The notes beneath the pieces were generated by a model that had not been told where the DNA came from, searched no databases, and saw only the letters and a list, made by a program, of their open reading frames with translations. Made by a program: the position numbers and the translations under genes. A stretch of 64,000 nt of DNA. Source: Lysinibacillus pakistanensis (lineage in GTDB: Bacteria > Bacillota > Bacilli > Bacillales_A > Planococcaceae). Each line of letters begins with the position of its first letter. Within the stretch, counting starts at the first letter, position 1. The stretch lies in contig NZ_CP126101.1 of NCBI RefSeq assembly GCF_030123245.1, positions 5,082,501 to 5,146,500 of the forward strand, given 5' to 3'. Below, piece by piece: positions 1 through 9,101 of this stretch.

Positions 1-398
1 ACACGTTCAGCACCATTGATAATGAACGTACCTGTTTCAGTCATTAATGGGAAATCACCCATGAATACATCTTGCTCTTTCACTTCGTCTGTTTCTTTGT
101 TGTAAAGACGTACCTTCACACGTAATGGAGCTGCGTAAGTAACATCTCGCTCTTTACACTCATCGACATCATACTTAGGATCACCTAATGAATAATCGAT
201 GAATTCTAATGAAAGATTGCCTGTAAAGTCCTCGATCGGCGAAATGTCACGGAACATTTCACGTAAACCTTCTTCAAGGAACCACTCGTAAGACGCCGTT
301 TGAATCTCAATCAGATTTGGAAGCTCAAGCACCTCTTTAATACGCGCAAAGCTTCTACGCTGGCGGTGTTGTCCATACTGAACTAGTTGACCTGTCAA
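1..398 (-). CDS. rpoB: RNA polymerase beta subunit, N-terminal part (runs off window)
   Basis: First 132 codons of the RNA polymerase beta subunit, the catalytic core subunit of transcription. The translation begins [19 protein letters not shown] and continues into the beta protrusion and lobe region ([20 protein letters not shown]), essentially identical in pattern to Bacillus RpoB. The start is taken as TTG at 398, because AGGGGTGA lies 5 nt upstream. An in-frame GTG at 407 sits on top of that Shine-Dalgarno sequence and is less likely. The gene lies downstream of rplJ-rplL and an RsmC-like methyltransferase, as in Bacillus. The rest lies outside the window. Confidence 0.97.
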   Translation of the reverse strand, partial: MTGQLVQYGQHRQRRSFARIKEVLELPNLIEIQTASYEWFLEEGLREMFRDISPIEDFTGNLSLEFIDYSLGDPKYDVDECKERDVTYAAPLRVKVRLYNKETDEVKEQDVFMGDFPLMTETGTFIINGAER

Positions 399-601
399 CT
401 CATTCACCCCTCAATAAAGCGATATTAGGTCTTTGCAAAATCATACAAATAGTGTATGATTTCGAAAGACAAAAAGAAAACGAGTCTTCAAAAAGATCTC
501 ATTTTCGGTTAACTAAACTTATCTTGGCAAGTATACCCATATTAAAACAAACATATACAAAAAGGGCACACGACCTCAAAATAATATTTTTGCATTGTAT
601 C

Positions 602-630
602 ATATTATCATAGCCGATTTGTCAAGTCAA
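602..630 (-). promoter_or_regulatory. Putative sigma-A promoter for rpoB
   Basis: On the minus strand, TTGACT (630-625) and TAATAT (607-602) are separated by exactly 17 nt, in the 251-nt gap between the methyltransferase gene and rpoB. A long leader of about 200 nt would follow. It contains an inverted repeat (AAATCATAC / GTATGATTT, 437-462) without a T-run, so it is not a terminator. Assigned by consensus only. Confidence 0.5.
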
Positions 631-649
631 TATTTTATACATATTTCAT

Positions 650-1252
650 TTATTTTTTTGCACGTACGATCCAGTAACCTTTTTTCTTTTCCACAACTTC
701 GACTTCAGAAAATTTTTCTTCTAAGTAACTGACCGTTGATGGTGCACCTTGCTTTTTTTGAATTACTACCCACAGCTCGCCAGATGACACTAACTTATCA
801 TAAGCTCCATCGTAAAAACGGAAAATTGTTTCTTTTCCGGCGCGAATTGGAGGATTGGTTAAAATAGCTGCGGCTTTTACATCCTTGTCAACCATCGATA
901 GTCCGTCACTCACAAATATCCGTACATTTTGAACTCCGTTTACTTGCGCATTTTTTTGCGAGAGTGCAACCGCACGTTCATTTATATCCATCATGAAAAC
1001 AGTACGATCTGGATTTGTTTTGGCAATCGATAATCCGATTGGTCCATACCCACACCCCACATCAAAAATTGCACCATCAATATCAGGCATCTGAAAAGCA
1101 TCTATTAACACACGGGATCCAAAATCTACTTCGCTTTTACTAAAAACACCCGCATCCGTCTCAAATGAAAACGAATGCCCCAATAATTTGAATGTCCAGT
1201 GACGAGGTTTACTCTCAGCTTGAGGCTTATTTGTATAATAGTGATCTGCCAT
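650..1252 (-). CDS. Class I SAM-dependent methyltransferase, RsmC-like (YbxB)
   Basis: Predicted methyltransferase of about 200 residues. The SAM-binding motif I is visible as FDVGCGYGPIG, followed by the acidic end of strand 2 (VFMMDIN) and the NPPIRAG motif IV typical of the RsmC/RlmG group, which methylates exocyclic amines of guanine or adenine in rRNA. Its place between rplL and rpoB matches Bacillus YbxB, and a role in rRNA modification is inferred from family and location. The start is set at ATG 1252 (MADHYY) because AGGAGG lies 7 nt upstream. A GTG two codons earlier nearly abuts the ribosome-binding site. Exact substrate unknown. Confidence 0.85.
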   Translation of the reverse strand: MADHYYTNKPQAESKPRHWTFKLLGHSFSFETDAGVFSKSEVDFGSRVLIDAFQMPDIDGAIFDVGCGYGPIGLSIAKTNPDRTVFMMDINERAVALSQKNAQVNGVQNVRIFVSDGLSMVDKDVKAAAILTNPPIRAGKETIFRFYDGAYDKLVSSGELWVVIQKKQGAPSTVSYLEEKFSEVEVVEKKKGYWIVRAKK

Positions 1253-1274
1253 TTTCACGCCTCCTCAGAATGAA

Positions 1275-1305
1275 GAAAAAAGCTCGCCAAAATGACGAGC
1301 TTTCC
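1275..1305 (-). terminator. Terminator/attenuator after rplL
   Basis: AAAGCTCG and CGAGCTTT form a hairpin with a 9-nt loop, followed on the minus strand by a run of T, just past the rplL stop codon. It would attenuate reading from rplJ-rplL into the methyltransferase and rpoB, which fits rpoB having its own promoter. Confidence 0.8.
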
Positions 1306-1328
1306 TTTTGTTAAAAAGTAACGCGAGA

Positions 1329-1691
1329 TTACTTAACTTCTACAGATGCGCCAACTTCTTCAAGTTTAGCTTTGATTTCTTCAGCTTCATCTTTAGATAC
1401 GCCTTCTTTAAGAGCTTTAGGAGCGTTATCTACTACTTCTTTAGCTTCTTTAAGACCTAAACCAGTGATTTCACGAACCACTTTGATTACTTTAATTTTT
1501 TCTGCACCAGCAGATGCTAATACTACGTCGAACTCTGTTTTTTCTTCAGCAGCGCCAGCAGCACCACCAGCAACTACTGCTACAGGAGCAGCAGCTGTTA
1601 CACCGAATTCTTCTTCGATAGCTTTTACTAAATCGTTTAATTCAAGAACTGTCATAGCTTTGATAGCTTCTAAGATTTGCTCTTTATTCAT
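1329..1691 (-). CDS. rplL: 50S ribosomal protein L7/L12
   Basis: Complete 120-residue acidic stalk protein of the large ribosomal subunit. Several dimers on L10 recruit and activate the translational GTPases EF-Tu and EF-G. The N-terminal dimerisation helix ([18 protein letters not shown]) is followed by an Ala/Gly-rich hinge near residues 33-50 and the C-terminal GTPase-contact domain ([20 protein letters not shown]). The start has a clear AGGAGG upstream. It follows rplJ by about 70 nt in the usual rplJL order. Confidence 0.98.
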   Translation of the reverse strand: MNKEQILEAIKAMTVLELNDLVKAIEEEFGVTAAAPVAVVAGGAAGAAEEKTEFDVVLASAGAEKIKVIKVVREITGLGLKEAKEVVDNAPKALKEGVSKDEAEEIKAKLEEVGASVEVK

Positions 1692-1763
1692 TATAATTTC
1701 CTCCTAATTGGATAATGTTTTATTGTTTGCGATCAGGCCGCAGAAGTTATAGTGCGTATGAAA

Positions 1764-2264
1764 TTACGCGCCTTGTTCTTCTTTTTGTTCTGCAACAGCT
1801 TTTGTTGCAAGTGCGAAGTTACGCACTGGAGCTTGAAGTACAGATAAAAGCATAGAAAGTAGACCTTCGCGTGATGGAAGTTCTGCAAGTGCTTTAACAT
1901 CTTCAACTGAAGAAACAGTTCCTTCAATAATACCTGCTTTAATTTCTAAAGCTTCATTTTTCTTAGCGAACTCATTGATGATTTTAGCAGGCGCTACAAC
2001 ATCCTCATTTGAGAACGCAATTGCGTTAGGACCAACTAATACGTCATTGATTCCTCCAAGACCAGCAGCTTCAGTAGCACGACGAGTTAATGTATTTTTG
2101 TATACTTTGAACTCAACGCCAGCTTCACGAAGTTGTTTACGAAGCTCTGTCACTTGTGCAACATTAAGACCACGGTAATCCACAACTACTACAGAAGCAG
2201 CGTTTTGGAACTTTTCAGTAATCTCTTGAACTTGTACTTGTTTGTTTTCGATTGCTTTGCTCAT
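1764..2264 (-). CDS. rplJ: 50S ribosomal protein L10
   Basis: L10 of the ribosomal stalk base, 166 residues as usual for Firmicutes. Its N-terminal globular domain binds 23S rRNA with L11, and the C-terminal helix holds L7/L12 dimers. The N-terminus ([19 protein letters not shown]) and the [20 protein letters not shown] segment are characteristic. The start has AGGAGG 7 nt upstream. L10 complexed with L7/L12 typically binds its own leader RNA, and that leader is recognisable just upstream here. Confidence 0.98.
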   Translation of the reverse strand: MSKAIENKQVQVQEITEKFQNAASVVVVDYRGLNVAQVTELRKQLREAGVEFKVYKNTLTRRATEAAGLGGINDVLVGPNAIAFSNEDVVAPAKIINEFAKKNEALEIKAGIIEGTVSSVEDVKALAELPSREGLLSMLLSVLQAPVRNFALATKAVAEQKEEQGA

Positions 2265-2446
2265 TATGACACCTCCTATTAGAATGGGTCATTTATACCG
2301 ACAAAAGAAAAGCCTCTGGGTCAAATAGACACAGAGGCTGAAAGTCATCATCTTTAAATAAGAATCTGAATTCCGATGTCCTCGGTAGGAACATTAAGTG
2401 ACAAGTCACTCCTACTGTCTACGGTACAAATGGATAATTCACAACA
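2265..2446 (-). promoter_or_regulatory. L10 leader with attenuator hairpin (autoregulation of rplJL)
   Basis: A roughly 180-nt untranslated leader runs from the likely start site near 2446 to rplJ. Near its 3' end AGCCTCTG (2339-2332) pairs with CAGAGGCT (2318-2311), followed by a T-rich tract (2310-2303), which looks like an intrinsic terminator ahead of rplJ. The position and the terminator match the known L10 leader of Bacillaceae, where L10-L12 binding controls readthrough. The family assignment rests on location and hairpin, not on a covariance-model search. Confidence 0.75.
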
Positions 2447-2452
2447 GCAACC

Positions 2453-2481
2453 ATAATATCATATATAATTACTGTTGTCAA
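2453..2481 (-). promoter_or_regulatory. Sigma-A promoter for L10 leader-rplJL
   Basis: A perfect TTGACA (2481-2476) and TATTAT (2458-2453) are separated by 17 nt on the minus strand, placed to start the L10 leader about 180 nt before rplJ. Confidence 0.8.
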
Positions 2482-2493
2482 TATATATATAAA

Positions 2494-3192
2494 TTATTTT
2501 ACTACTACATTAGAAGCGTCAATTTTAACAGCTGGACCCATTGTAGTTGTAACGTTTACAGATTTCATATAAGTACCTTTAGCTGCTGCTGGTTTTGCTT
2601 TTTGCACTACATCAAAAACAGTTAAGAAGTTTTCTACTAATTTTTCTGCTGAGAAAGAAACTTTACCGATAGGAGCGTGAATGATACCAGCTTTATCTGC
2701 ACGGTATTCTACTTTACCAGCTTTGATTTCTTCGATAGCTTTTGTTACATCAAAAGTAACTGTACCAGTTTTAGGGTTTGGCATTAAGCCTTTAGGTCCT
2801 AAAACACGACCAAGTTTACCAACTTCACCCATCATGTCAGGAGTTGCTACGATTACATCGAAATCAAACCAACCTTGTTGGATTTTTTGGATGTACTCTG
2901 CATCACCTACATAGTCAGCGCCAGCTGCTTCAGCTTCTTTAAGTTTTTCACCTTTCGCGAATACTAATACGCGTTGAGTTTTACCAGTACCGTTTGGAAG
3001 CACTACTGCACCGCGGATTTGTTGGTCGTTTTTACGAGTATCAATACCTAAACGGAAAGCAACTTCTACAGTAGCGTCGAAGTTTACTGTGCTAGTTTTT
3101 TGAGCAAGTTCAATTGCCTCTTGAGCGCTGTAAAGCGTGTTACGATCGATTAATTTTGCTGCATCTTGCAGTTTTTTACCTTTTTTAGCCAT
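2494..3192 (-). CDS. rplA: 50S ribosomal protein L1
   Basis: L1, 232 residues, forms the mobile L1 stalk of the large subunit at the tRNA exit site; in many bacteria it also represses its own operon. The N-terminus ([16 protein letters not shown]), the glycine-rich [18 protein letters not shown] segment and the C-terminal [13 protein letters not shown] are diagnostic. The start has AGGAGG upstream. It follows rplK by 116 nt in the standard rplK-rplA order. Confidence 0.98.
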   Translation of the reverse strand: MAKKGKKLQDAAKLIDRNTLYSAQEAIELAQKTSTVNFDATVEVAFRLGIDTRKNDQQIRGAVVLPNGTGKTQRVLVFAKGEKLKEAEAAGADYVGDAEYIQKIQQGWFDFDVIVATPDMMGEVGKLGRVLGPKGLMPNPKTGTVTFDVTKAIEEIKAGKVEYRADKAGIIHAPIGKVSFSAEKLVENFLTVFDVVQKAKPAAAKGTYMKSVNVTTTMGPAVKIDASNVVVK

Positions 3193-3308
3193 TATATAAT
3201 TCCTCCTTGATTGTGGTTGTAGCGGATTTTACCTCCCACGAATAAAGGTTGCGCGTTCACAAAGAAACTTCGCAACCTTCCAAAAAACAAAACATCAAGT
3301 AACAGGGA

Positions 3309-3734
3309 TTAGTCTTCGATAACAATTCCCATGCTTCGTGCAGTACCTTCAACCATTAACATAGCAGCTTCTACTGAAGCAGCGTTAAGGTCTGGCATTT
3401 TAGTTTCAGCGATTTCGCGAACTTTATCACGTTTAACCGTTGCCACTTTTTTACGGTTTGGTTCACCAGATCCAGATTGGATACCAGCTGCTACTTTAAG
3501 TAGAACTGCTGCAGGTGGAGTTTTTGTAATGAAAGTGAAAGAACGGTCTTCAAATACTGAAATTTCAACTGGAATAATAAGACCAGCTTGATCAGCCGTA
3601 CGCGCATTGAATTCTTTACAGAACCCCATGATATTCACACCTGCTTGACCTAATGCAGGACCAACCGGTGGAGCTGGATTTGCTTTACCAGCAGGGATTT
3701 GAAGTTTTACAACTTTAATAACTTTTTTAGCCAC
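3309..3734 (-). CDS. rplK: 50S ribosomal protein L11
   Basis: L11 binds the GTPase-associated centre of 23S rRNA and is needed for stringent-response activation of RelA; thiostrepton acts at this site. The start is GTG at 3734 ([20 protein letters not shown]), with AAGGAGGTG upstream. This gives the standard 141 residues; a longer reading frame reaching 3785 would add a non-homologous N-terminus. The [22 protein letters not shown] stretch is typical, given here in part only: [11 protein letters not shown] near residue 20. Confidence 0.97.
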
Positions 3735-3872
3735 GAGACACACCTCCTTAAGTCCGTGATGTGGTAATTGGGTTGCCCCTCCCACTCAATATCTGTCTGT
3801 CAGCTAAATGCCGATAACATTAAAATTATCATCGCAGACGCCAAACCAAAGTATGACAGTCTGACCTATGAA

Positions 3873-3901
3873 ATGATACCACTTTTAGTTTTTTTAAGCA
3901 A
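3873..3901 (-). promoter_or_regulatory. Sigma-A promoter for rplK-rplA
   Basis: TTGCTT (3901-3896) and TATCAT (3878-3873) with a 17-nt spacer on the minus strand. It would give an untranslated leader of about 130 nt before rplK. It separates rplK from nusG, which has its own upstream region. Confidence 0.6.
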
Positions 3902-3967
3902 GTAGTAATTTACAAAATCTGCGAAACATACATCTAAGCATTTATTTTACAATGCAGTTTCTCACAT

Positions 3968-4501
3968 TTATATTTTCTGTATTTGTTCAAAGTTAAGTTC
4001 CATAATTGTTTCGCGACCAAACATATCAACAGACACTTTCACTTTTCCTTTTTCAGTGTCAATTTCTTCTACACGTCCTTGGAAGTGTGCAAAAGGCCCT
4101 TCCAATACTTCGACAGCCTCTCCCACTGAAATATCCACTTCTACAACTTTGTCAGACATACCCATTTGTTGTAGCAGGCGATCTGCTTCTTCTGGTAATA
4201 AAGGTGTTGGTTTTGCACCCCCACCTGATGAACCGATAAAGCCTGTTACACCTGGTGTGTTACGTACAACATACCAAGAGTCATCTGTCATAATTAGTTC
4301 TACTAATACATAACCAGGGAAGACTTTACGCATCATTGTACGTTTTTTTCCATCCTTCATTTCTGTTTCCTCGTGTTCAGGCACGATTACACGGAAAATC
4401 TTATCTTGCATCCCCATTGTTTCAACACGTTTTTCTAGGTTTGCTTTTACACGATTTTCATACCCTGAATACGTATGAACAACATACCAATTTTTCTCCA
4501 T
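3968..4501 (-). CDS. nusG: Transcription elongation/antitermination factor NusG
   Basis: NusG binds the clamp of RNA polymerase through its NGN domain and links it to Rho, NusA/S10 or pausing signals. 177 residues: NGN domain at about 1-110 (MEKNWYVVHTYSGYENRVK, then RKVFPGYVLVELIMTDDSW), and the KOW domain near 125-175 (VGEAVEVLEGPFAHFQGRV). The start follows GAGGAG about 11 nt upstream. Unusually, 334 nt and a terminator separate it from secE, which normally lies directly upstream. Confidence 0.97.
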   Translation of the reverse strand: MEKNWYVVHTYSGYENRVKANLEKRVETMGMQDKIFRVIVPEHEETEMKDGKKRTMMRKVFPGYVLVELIMTDDSWYVVRNTPGVTGFIGSSGGGAKPTPLLPEEADRLLQQMGMSDKVVEVDISVGEAVEVLEGPFAHFQGRVEEIDTEKGKVKVSVDMFGRETIMELNFEQIQKI

Positions 4502-4835
4502 AATTACTAGGACTCCTCGTCCGTCCCTCCCTTACAAATAAAAGTGAAAATGAATCGCGATATGCTCAACGCATCCCTTACCCTTTTCACAAAGATCTCA
4601 TGTAGACATAGTTTTACCTACTAAGAAAGCCCGATGCTATGTACAGAAACTAGCATAGTCATCTATCGCTACTAATATACTTATCAAAATGAGAATATCT
4701 TACTGCCATTTACTTCACTCAAATCACTCATTCATTAAGATGGAATTTTCTGCTGAATGAAGATAAAACAAACGAAAAAACCCGTTATTGCAAAGGACGG
4801 GCATTTTCAGAAGTATTAACATGCTATTTACTAAA
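4502..4835 (-). other. Extended nusG-secE spacer
   Basis: This 334-nt stretch has no supportable open reading frame. It holds the secE terminator (4775-4802), a small inverted repeat (ATGCTA / TAGCAT, about 4632-4662) and an 18-nt string CTGCTGAATGAAGATAAA (about 4751-4768) that recurs at about 24003-24020. nusG must have its own promoter here, but I cannot choose a convincing one. Confidence 0.5.
4775..4802 (-). terminator. Terminator after secE
   Basis: CCCGT and ACGGG pair around a 10-nt loop, followed on the minus strand by TTTTTT, 30 nt past the secE stop. It uncouples secE from nusG. Confidence 0.8.
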
Positions 4836-5021
4836 TTATAACTCTAAGTACCAGCGGAATAATGATGAAATACCTAAGTCTACTAACACAAAAAATAAAG
4901 CCATAATTACAACAGTTGAAATTACAACGACTGTATATTTCGTCAGTTCTTTACTTTTTGGCCAGCTTGTTTTGCGCATTTCCGACATTACATTGCTGAA
5001 AAAGTCTTTAATCTTGCCCAT
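4836..5021 (-). CDS. secE: Preprotein translocase subunit SecE
   Basis: 61-residue single-span SecE of the SecYEG channel. An amphipathic N-terminal helix (IKDFFSNVMSEMRKTSWPK) carries the conserved TSWP motif, followed by one membrane segment (VVVISTVVIMALFFVLVDL). The length is typical for Gram-positive SecE. It follows rpmG by about 50 nt, and a terminator follows the stop codon. Confidence 0.96.
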   Translation of the reverse strand: MGKIKDFFSNVMSEMRKTSWPKSKELTKYTVVVISTVVIMALFFVLVDLGISSLFRWYLEL

Positions 5022-5069
5022 TCTAGCCTAACCTCCGAATCAATCATATCTGTCTATTTACAAATTACT

Positions 5070-5216
5070 TTATAGCGTTTGTTTATGCACTGTATGTTCA
5101 TTGCAATGCGAGCAAAATTTCTTTAATTCGAGGCGTACAGTTGAGCCTTCTTTTGCTGGGAACGTGTAATTTCTCGACCCGCATTTTTCACAATTTAACA
5201 CGACTTTTTTTGCCAT
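5070..5216 (-). CDS. rpmG: 50S ribosomal protein L33
   Basis: A 48-residue L33, translated from the sequence: it begins MAKKVVLNCEKCGSRNYTF and ends EHTVHKQTL. Four cysteines in two pairs (CEKC near 9-12 and CSHC near 36-39) mark it as a zinc-ribbon (C+) form of L33. B. subtilis has several L33 paralogues, with zinc-free forms used under zinc limitation. The place upstream of secE and downstream of sigH matches Bacillus rpmGB. Confidence 0.93.
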   Translation of the reverse strand: MAKKVVLNCEKCGSRNYTFPAKEGSTVRLELKKFCSHCNEHTVHKQTL

Positions 5217-5247
5217 ATAATCACCTTTTCGGCACTTTGTCTTTTAA

Positions 5248-5276
5248 AGACTAACACCTAAAATTGTCAATGTCAA
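5248..5276 (-). promoter_or_regulatory. Promoter for rpmG-secE
   Basis: On the minus strand TTGACA (5276-5271) and TAGTCT (5253-5248) have 17 nt between them. A second TTGACA (5270-5265) abuts the first, giving a tandem -35 region. Confidence 0.55.
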
Positions 5277-5292
5277 TAAAGGTATGCAATCG

Positions 5293-5940
5293 TTAGGACA
5301 TTTCCTCAAGGACTAAATGCCTCTCTAATTTACGCTTTACTCTTTGCAGTGCATTGTCAATCGACTTCACATGGCGATTTAATTTGGTCGAAATCTCATG
5401 ATAAGATTGTCCATCTAAGTATAAGGCTAGTACTTGTAACTCTAGTTCACTTAAAATCTCACTCATCTTTTCTTCTAGATAGCCGAACTCTTCTCTATGA
5501 ATCATCAATTCTTCCGGATCATCCATAATAGCGCCTGTTAACACATCCATTAACGTACGATCTGATTCTTCATCAAAAATTGGCTTGTCCAAGGATACAT
5601 AAGAATTAAGTGGAATATGCTTTTGTCTAGTTGCAGTTTTAATAGCTGTAATAATTTGCCTTGTAATACACAGCTCAGCAAATGCTCTAAAAGAAGCTAG
5701 CTTGTCTCCTTTAAAGTCTCGTATCGCTTTATACAAGCCAATCATACCTTCTTGCACAATGTCTTCCTTATCTGCTCCAATTAAAAAATAAGATCTTGCC
5801 TTCGCTCTTACTAACAAACGGTATTTGGTAATTAAATAATCTAACGCATCTGTATTACCTTGATGCACCATTTCAATAAGTTCTTCATCATTGAATCGTT
5901 CAAAATCTTGTGTCACTTGTACAATGCTATTTTTAAACAT
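5293..5940 (-). CDS. sigH: RNA polymerase sigma-H factor
   Basis: Sigma-30/SigH of spore formers, which transcribes early sporulation, competence and transition-state genes (spo0A, spoIIA and others). Region 2 is highly conserved (YFLIGADKEDIVQEGMIGL, with the -10 contacts in RAFAELCITRQIITAIKTAT). Region 4 ends NRHVKSIDNALQRVKRKLE. Length 215 residues. The start ATG follows GAGGTGATACC. It lies downstream of rae1 with its own promoter, as in Bacillus. Confidence 0.97.
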   Translation of the reverse strand: MFKNSIVQVTQDFERFNDEELIEMVHQGNTDALDYLITKYRLLVRAKARSYFLIGADKEDIVQEGMIGLYKAIRDFKGDKLASFRAFAELCITRQIITAIKTATRQKHIPLNSYVSLDKPIFDEESDRTLMDVLTGAIMDDPEELMIHREEFGYLEEKMSEILSELELQVLALYLDGQSYHEISTKLNRHVKSIDNALQRVKRKLERHLVLEEMS

Positions 5941-5974
5941 GGTATCACCTCAGCCACAACAGATAATTAGGAAC

Positions 5975-6004
5975 AGTATAACGGAATTGGAAAATATGCG
6001 TCAA
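5975..6004 (-). promoter_or_regulatory. Sigma-A promoter for sigH
   Basis: TTGACG (6004-5999) and TATACT (5980-5975) are separated by 18 nt on the minus strand, placed just past the rae1 stop. sigH is classically transcribed from its own AbrB-repressed promoter; AbrB control is known in B. subtilis but cannot be read from this sequence. Confidence 0.7.
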
Positions 6005-6008
6005 TCAA

Positions 6009-6521
6009 TCATTTCAAGCCACGTCTCCATTTTTCAAAAGCTAACGCAACATCTGGCTTTAATTCTATACGAGAAGGCGGTTTGCTATCTTGTTTCCGCT
6101 TCACCTCATGTGAAATTTTTTGTTGGATTATACCCATATCAATCTCGAGCTCTCTTGCGGATTTTCGTAAAGCGCCATTACCAAAAATAACGCTTTGCTC
6201 CGCCATATCAGAAGTTGCTACATAGATTTGAACATTTCTAGCTTTTAGTTCATGTGTCATTTTTTCAATACGTTCATCTGCTGTTTCGTTTTTCCGTGTA
6301 TAAATGATTTCGACATCATTTTCTAAATAAGATTGCTCCACACCTGGTACAAGATGTGCGTCAAAAACGATAATGACACGCCATCCCATTGCAGCCTTAT
6401 ATTCGGCCATTAACTCAATCAATCTTCTACGTGCATCTTCAAATTTCGCGTCACGTAATGGCCGCAGCTCTTTCCAAGCTCCAATCATATTATAGCCGTC
6501 AACAAGCAAAATGTTTTTCAT
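6009..6521 (-). CDS. rae1: NYN-domain ribosome-associated endoribonuclease Rae1 (YacP)
   Basis: Rae1 homologue, 170 residues. In B. subtilis this PIN-like nuclease enters the ribosomal A site and cleaves certain mRNAs during translation. NYN features are visible: LLVDGYNMIG at the start, IIVFDAHLVPG, and the acidic TSDMAEQ segment, giving the clustered aspartates of the active site. It begins 2 nt after the rlmB stop, so it is translationally linked to the rlmB-mrnC-cysS-cysE operon. Confidence 0.93.
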   Translation of the reverse strand: MKNILLVDGYNMIGAWKELRPLRDAKFEDARRRLIELMAEYKAAMGWRVIIVFDAHLVPGVEQSYLENDVEIIYTRKNETADERIEKMTHELKARNVQIYVATSDMAEQSVIFGNGALRKSARELEIDMGIIQQKISHEVKRKQDSKPPSRIELKPDVALAFEKWRRGLK

Positions 6522-6523
6522 GC

Positions 6524-7276
6524 CTACTCAATCGCTTCTTGACGTTTACGGTACACTTCGTACATTAAGAGTGCAGCAGCTACTGATGCATTTAGTGATG
6601 TGACATGCCCTACCATTGGTAAATGGTACAAAAAGTCACATTTCTCTTTTAGTAGACGGCCCATTCCTTTGCCCTCACTACCAATAATAATTGCAAGTGG
6701 TAATGTAGCATCCATTTTTCGATAGTCTGCAGAACCCTTTGCATCTGTACCAGCTATCCATACACCTCGTTCTTTAAGTTCATCCACTGTATGAGCAAGA
6801 TTATTCACACGTACTACAGGTACATGCTCAATAGCTCCTGTTGAAGCCTTTGCCACTACTGCGGTTAAACTTACTGAACGACGCTTAGGTATTATGATTC
6901 CATGTGCTCCTATCGCATCTGCAGTTCGCATAATAGAACCTAGATTATGAGGATCCTCCAGCTCATCTAATATTAAGAAAAATGGATCCTCCTGTTTTTT
7001 CGCTGCTGCGGCAAATAAATCCTCTAACTCTGCATATTTATATGCTGCAACAGAGGCAACAATTCCTTGATGATTTGCATTTGATAATTGATCGACCTTT
7101 TTTTTCGGAACAAATTGAACAATGACACCACGTTCTCGTGCTAAATCAAGTAATTCATTTACACCTGATTTTTTCACACCTTCTGCAATCCATACTTTAT
7201 TCATATCACGGCCTGAACGAAGTGCTTCTAACACTGGGTTTTTACCGGCAATTATTTCACCATTTTGCTCTACCAT
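6524..7276 (-). CDS. rlmB: 23S rRNA (guanosine-2'-O)-methyltransferase RlmB
   Basis: SPOUT (TrmH-family) enzyme that methylates the 2'-OH of G2251 in the peptidyl-transferase P loop (E. coli numbering). The N-terminal substrate-binding domain (GKNPVLEALRSGRDMNKVW) is followed by the knotted SPOUT domain: DELEDPHNLGSIMRTADAIG (motif 1), IIIGSEGKGMGRL (motif 2) and HVTSLNASVAAALLMYE (motif 3). 250 residues. The start overlaps the mrnC stop by one base (TAATG). Confidence 0.94.
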   Translation of the reverse strand: MVEQNGEIIAGKNPVLEALRSGRDMNKVWIAEGVKKSGVNELLDLARERGVIVQFVPKKKVDQLSNANHQGIVASVAAYKYAELEDLFAAAAKKQEDPFFLILDELEDPHNLGSIMRTADAIGAHGIIIPKRRSVSLTAVVAKASTGAIEHVPVVRVNNLAHTVDELKERGVWIAGTDAKGSADYRKMDATLPLAIIIGSEGKGMGRLLKEKCDFLYHLPMVGHVTSLNASVAAALLMYEVYRKRQEAIE

Positions 7277-7716
7277 TATTGCGACACTCCTTTCGATTCC
7301 TCGATTATTTGAATAGCGTATGCAATGATTTCATAAACGCGTTCTAGTTCATTTAACAAATACAAACTTCCAAGCACTGCCTCAAAACCTGAGCTATTTC
7401 GATAAGTCTGCACATCTGTATTTTTTGGCACAGAGCCGGATTTGGCATTGCGCCCACGACGGAACACAGCCAATTCCTCCTCTGTTAAAAAGCTTTCCTC
7501 TATCATTCGATGAACAATCCTAGATTGCGCTTTTGCTGACACATAATGCGTCGCTTCCCTATGAAGCGTGTTTGGTTTGACACGGCCAGCACGTAATAAA
7601 TGCTCTCGTACCTTTTGTTCTAAAACAGCATCTCCCATATAAGCTAACGCTAGCGCATTCAATTGTTTAACATCTTCTTTACGGAGTTTATCCAAGTTAC
7701 TTACCCTCGTTTCCAT
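7276..7716 (-). CDS. mrnC: Mini-ribonuclease III
   Basis: Mini-III is an RNase III catalytic domain without a double-stranded RNA-binding domain; it trims 23S rRNA precursor ends in Bacillus. The signature [18 protein letters not shown] contains the catalytic acidic residue. [32 protein letters not shown] holds the second acidic cluster (FEAVLG near residue 116). 146 residues. The start overlaps the cysS 3' end by 16 nt, with AAGGA upstream, which implies coupled translation. Confidence 0.93.
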   Translation of the reverse strand: METRVSNLDKLRKEDVKQLNALALAYMGDAVLEQKVREHLLRAGRVKPNTLHREATHYVSAKAQSRIVHRMIEESFLTEEELAVFRRGRNAKSGSVPKNTDVQTYRNSSGFEAVLGSLYLLNELERVYEIIAYAIQIIEESKGVSQ

Positions 7717-9101
7717 CTAGTTCCTTGTCGCGTATCCTCTAAAATGATACCTTGCGCTTGCAAATGGTCACGAATTTCATCTGAACGAGCAAAATCACGG
7801 TTTTTACGTGCCTCTACACGCTCTTGTAAAAGGGCTTCTATTTCTTCATCCAATAGCTCTTCCTCTTTAGCAAATTCAATACCTAAGACGTCACCTAACG
7901 CCTCAAAAGTTTCCATAAAATGCGATAATACTTTCTCATTAGTGTTTGTTTCATTTAAATAAATATTAGCAATGCGAGCTAATTCAAACAATACTGAAAT
8001 ACCATTAGCTGTATTAAAATCATCGTCCATCGCTTCTTCAAAATGAGCTTTTTGTTCCTCAATTTTTTCAAGCCACTGTTCCGAGTGATCGCCTAAGCTA
8101 GCAGTAGCTGTTAAACGATGTTTGATATTATTGTAAGCAGTTAGGATTCGTTCTAATCCCGTTGCGGCTGCATCCACTAAATCTTTTGAAAAGTTGATTG
8201 GGTGACGATAATGCACAGAAAGCATAAAGAATCTTAAAATTTGAGGATCAATTTGTTTGCGGATATCATTGACAAGTATAAAATTCCCTAGAGATTTAGA
8301 CATCTTTTCATTGTCAATATTAATATACCCATTGTGCATCCAATAACGCGCAAATGTTTTATCATTATGAGCTTCAGATTGTGCAATTTCATTTTCATGA
8401 TGCGGGAATGTTAAATCTTGCCCACCAGCATGAATATCAATGGTATCTCCTAGATGCTCCCGCGCCATTACAGAGCATTCAATATGCCAACCAGGACGAC
8501 CTTTTCCCCATGGACTCTCCCAGAAAATTTCACCCGGTTTAGCAGCTTTCCATAAAGCAAAATCTAATGCATCATCTTTCTTCTCACCAGCTTCAATACG
8601 AGCACCGATTTTTAAATCATCCACTGATTGATGCGATAATTTACCATACCCATTAAATTTACGCGTCCGATAGTAAACATCACCAGCAGATTCATAGGCA
8701 TAACCCTTATCCATTAACACTTGAATGAATTCAATGATATCGTCCATATGCTCTGTAACACGTGGATGCACATCAGCTTTTTTACAGCCTAATGCTGTAA
8801 CATCTTCAAAGTACGCGTTAATAAAGCGCTCTGTTAATTCATGAACTTCTTCACCAAGCTCGTTAGCTGCTTTTATAATTTTGTCATCTACATCTGTGAA
8901 ATTTGAGACAAACTTCACATCATACCCTTTATACTGAAAATAACGGCGTACTGTATCATAAACAATTACAGGTCGTGAATTTCCAATATGAATATAGTTA
9001 TAAACTGTAGGACCACAAACGTACATTTTCACTTTGCCTTCTTCTAGCGGTACGAAAGGTTCCTTTTGTCGTGTTAATGAGTTAAAGATTTGAATACTCA
9101 T
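7701..9101 (-). CDS. cysS: Cysteinyl-tRNA synthetase
   Basis: Class I synthetase that charges tRNA-Cys. The start is ATG 9101 ([16 protein letters not shown]), with GGAGAG upstream and an ATGA overlap with the cysE stop; longer frames add unrelated residues. Seen: zinc-site cysteine in [16 protein letters not shown] (HIGH motif), the [17 protein letters not shown] zinc/active-site block, and KMSKS-like [10 protein letters not shown]. 466 residues, close to Bacillus CysRS. Expression is expected to follow the upstream cysteine T-box. Confidence 0.97.
   Translation of the reverse strand: MSIQIFNSLTRQKEPFVPLEEGKVKMYVCGPTVYNYIHIGNSRPVIVYDTVRRYFQYKGYDVKFVSNFTDVDDKIIKAANELGEEVHELTERFINAYFEDVTALGCKKADVHPRVTEHMDDIIEFIQVLMDKGYAYESAGDVYYRTRKFNGYGKLSHQSVDDLKIGARIEAGEKKDDALDFALWKAAKPGEIFWESPWGKGRPGWHIECSVMAREHLGDTIDIHAGGQDLTFPHHENEIAQSEAHNDKTFARYWMHNGYINIDNEKMSKSLGNFILVNDIRKQIDPQILRFFMLSVHYRHPINFSKDLVDAAATGLERILTAYNNIKHRLTATASLGDHSEQWLEKIEEQKAHFEEAMDDDFNTANGISVLFELARIANIYLNETNTNEKVLSHFMETFEALGDVLGIEFAKEEELLDEEIEALLQERVEARKNRDFARSDEIRDHLQAQGIILEDTRQGTRWKRG

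Noticed and set aside
437..462. Terminator between the methyltransferase gene and rpoB
   Set aside because: The inverted repeat AAATCATAC/GTATGATTT has no T-run after it, so it is only a possible leader structure.
1372..1707. Antisense open frames across the ribosomal protein genes
   Set aside because: They are mirror frames of rplL, rplJ, rplA and rplK without ribosome-binding sites, caused by biased codon use.
3309..3785. Longer rplK with 17 extra N-terminal residues
   Set aside because: GTG 3734 has a consensus ribosome-binding site and gives the universal 141-residue L11.
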